In this document: positions 43,399 to 44,158 of the stretch, piece after piece
Numbering within the stretch: the first letter of the stretch is position 1
How the letters are laid out: the number at the start of each line of letters is the position of its first letter
Source of the DNA: Branchiostoma floridae
Taxonomy: Eukaryota; Chordata; Leptocardii; Amphioxiformes; Branchiostomatidae
NCBI RefSeq assembly: GCF_000003815.2
Contig: NC_049980.1
Coordinates: forward strand, 1,711,411 to 1,755,568
DNA length: 44,158 nucleotides
Direction of reading: 5' to 3'
The notes under the pieces: generated by a model
The model's input: the letters and a program-made list of their open reading frames with translations, nothing else
Databases searched by the model: none
What the model was told of the DNA's origin: nothing
Program-made: the position numbers and the translations under genes

Positions 43399-43631
43399 TT
43401 ATGTTACAATTTTAAACTTTATATCCGTACACAAAATAAAGCGCTTACCAACAAGCTTTTGATCCAAAACGGGGGGCCATACCGACTGGCAAGCACCTTT
43501 GACCCTTTGCTGACGTCACACTTCCGTTCCGTTCTCATTTCAACTTGAGAAGGATCAGAGGACTGATTGAAAGTTTGTTGGTAAGCGCTTTATTTTTTAC
43601 ACGGATATAAAGTATTAAAATTGTAACATAA
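43399..43631. mobile_element. MITE with ~55-bp inverted repeats
   Basis: TTATGTTACAATTTTAA at the left and its reverse complement at the right. Arms continue through CTTTATATCCGT and AATAAAGCGCTTACCAACAA with few differences. The loop contains CTGACGTCAC and has no coding content. It lies in the lmbrd1 intron upstream of the exon at 43172-43266. Confidence 0.85.
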
Positions 43632-44158
43632 GTACTACAATGTACGTCATCTCAAAAAACCTGCATTATTGTACTGTATTTGGAGTTTTAGCGCACCATG
43701 GTTACTAATAAGTAATGGCCTGAACTTTTCTGTGTCAAGGGCAATGTTTTTGCAACATTAGTTTAATTATAGCTAAGAATTCTTTCTTGGACAACACATT
43801 TGATTAGTATATGTGTATCAGCTTAAAGCTGGTGATAAAAAATGCTAGGAGAAGGACTGAACTGTTTTAAAACTATAACAAGACTTTTTTGAGAATACAT
43901 TGTTTATTGATTGTTGCTTTTGCTTAGTACATTTCTGTATTTTCCTGTCTTCCCGCAGGACTTTGGGCTTGTACTTTGCCTTTGGCACTAACTTTGGTCC
44001 CAGGCCAAACCAGCATTCCATCCTACTTTTCCTAGACCCTGGAAGTCTCTAGCTACACCACATTCTGGACCCAGGCCAGCAGAAAAAACGTACACACACA
44101 CACCAAGACAAACAAACAACAAATCCAAACAATTTACCATTTTCACAGAGTAAGGTAC
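43632..44158. other. Upstream lmbrd1 intron, to window end
   Basis: I see no exon that continues the LMBD1 frame. A CCTTACTCTGTGAAAATG|GT boundary at the very end was considered and rejected. Confidence 0.4.

Noticed and set aside
44130-44158. Possible next upstream lmbrd1 exon end (CTGTGAAAATG then GTAAAT, minus strand)
   Set aside because: The only phase-compatible frame does not align with LMBD1, whose sequence there should read like GYYxLY. The exon at 43266 already covers LYCAV.

Overview
This is eukaryotic, intron-rich, AT-leaning DNA packed with small transposable elements, tRNA-derived SINEs and satellites. The recognisable genes are metazoan: a Toll-like receptor, a lysosomal cobalamin transporter and a kinase-like gene. 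Repeat content, an intronless TLR and overall style fit an invertebrate deuterostome, most likely amphioxus (Branchiostoma). The species is an inference, not something the sequence proves.

Layout. (1) Positions 233-2028, plus strand: the last three coding exons of a kinase-like gene whose 5' part lies outside the window; its catalytic motifs are degraded (HRD reads HAE, DFG reads NIG). (2) 3498-5105, minus strand: an intronless frame for an unrecognised Ser/Asp/Glu-rich protein with its own poly(A) signal. (3) About 5.3-20 kb: no gene I can defend, but many repeats: a seven-copy 134-bp satellite, a five-copy ~130-bp satellite, two opposed copies of one dispersed repeat (one with an expanded CA tract), a tRNA-derived SINE and several MITE-like inverted repeats. 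(4) 21121-43266, minus strand: thirteen exons of lmbrd1, together about 436 residues; only the roughly 100 N-terminal residues are outside the window. All thirteen exons have GT/AG borders and compatible phases. (5) 38063-40612, plus strand: a complete intronless TLR (849 aa), nested in antisense orientation in the 9.6-kb lmbrd1 intron between 33531 and 43172.

Points of most interest. The 3' splice site and first 33 coding bases of the last lmbrd1 exon have been tandemly copied into a nine-unit 61-bp array, leaving eight extra complete acceptors in the intron. After the lmbrd1 stop codon the same frame stays open for 91 further codons. The only canonical poly(A) signal soon after the TLR lies inside the terminal repeat of a fold-back element, and a pogo/Tigger-like element (35922-37539, TA duplications, CENP-B-type helix-turn-helix remnant) lies about 500 bp upstream of the TLR. 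The lmbrd1 introns also hold several elements that look hAT-like (one has an exact 8-bp target duplication), in which a short word is repeated around a palindrome of itself and the word differs between copies.

Functionally, lmbrd1 would export cobalamin from lysosomes and the TLR would signal through MyD88-type adaptors. Their nesting suggests possible transcriptional interference or shared chromatin, not a joint pathway.
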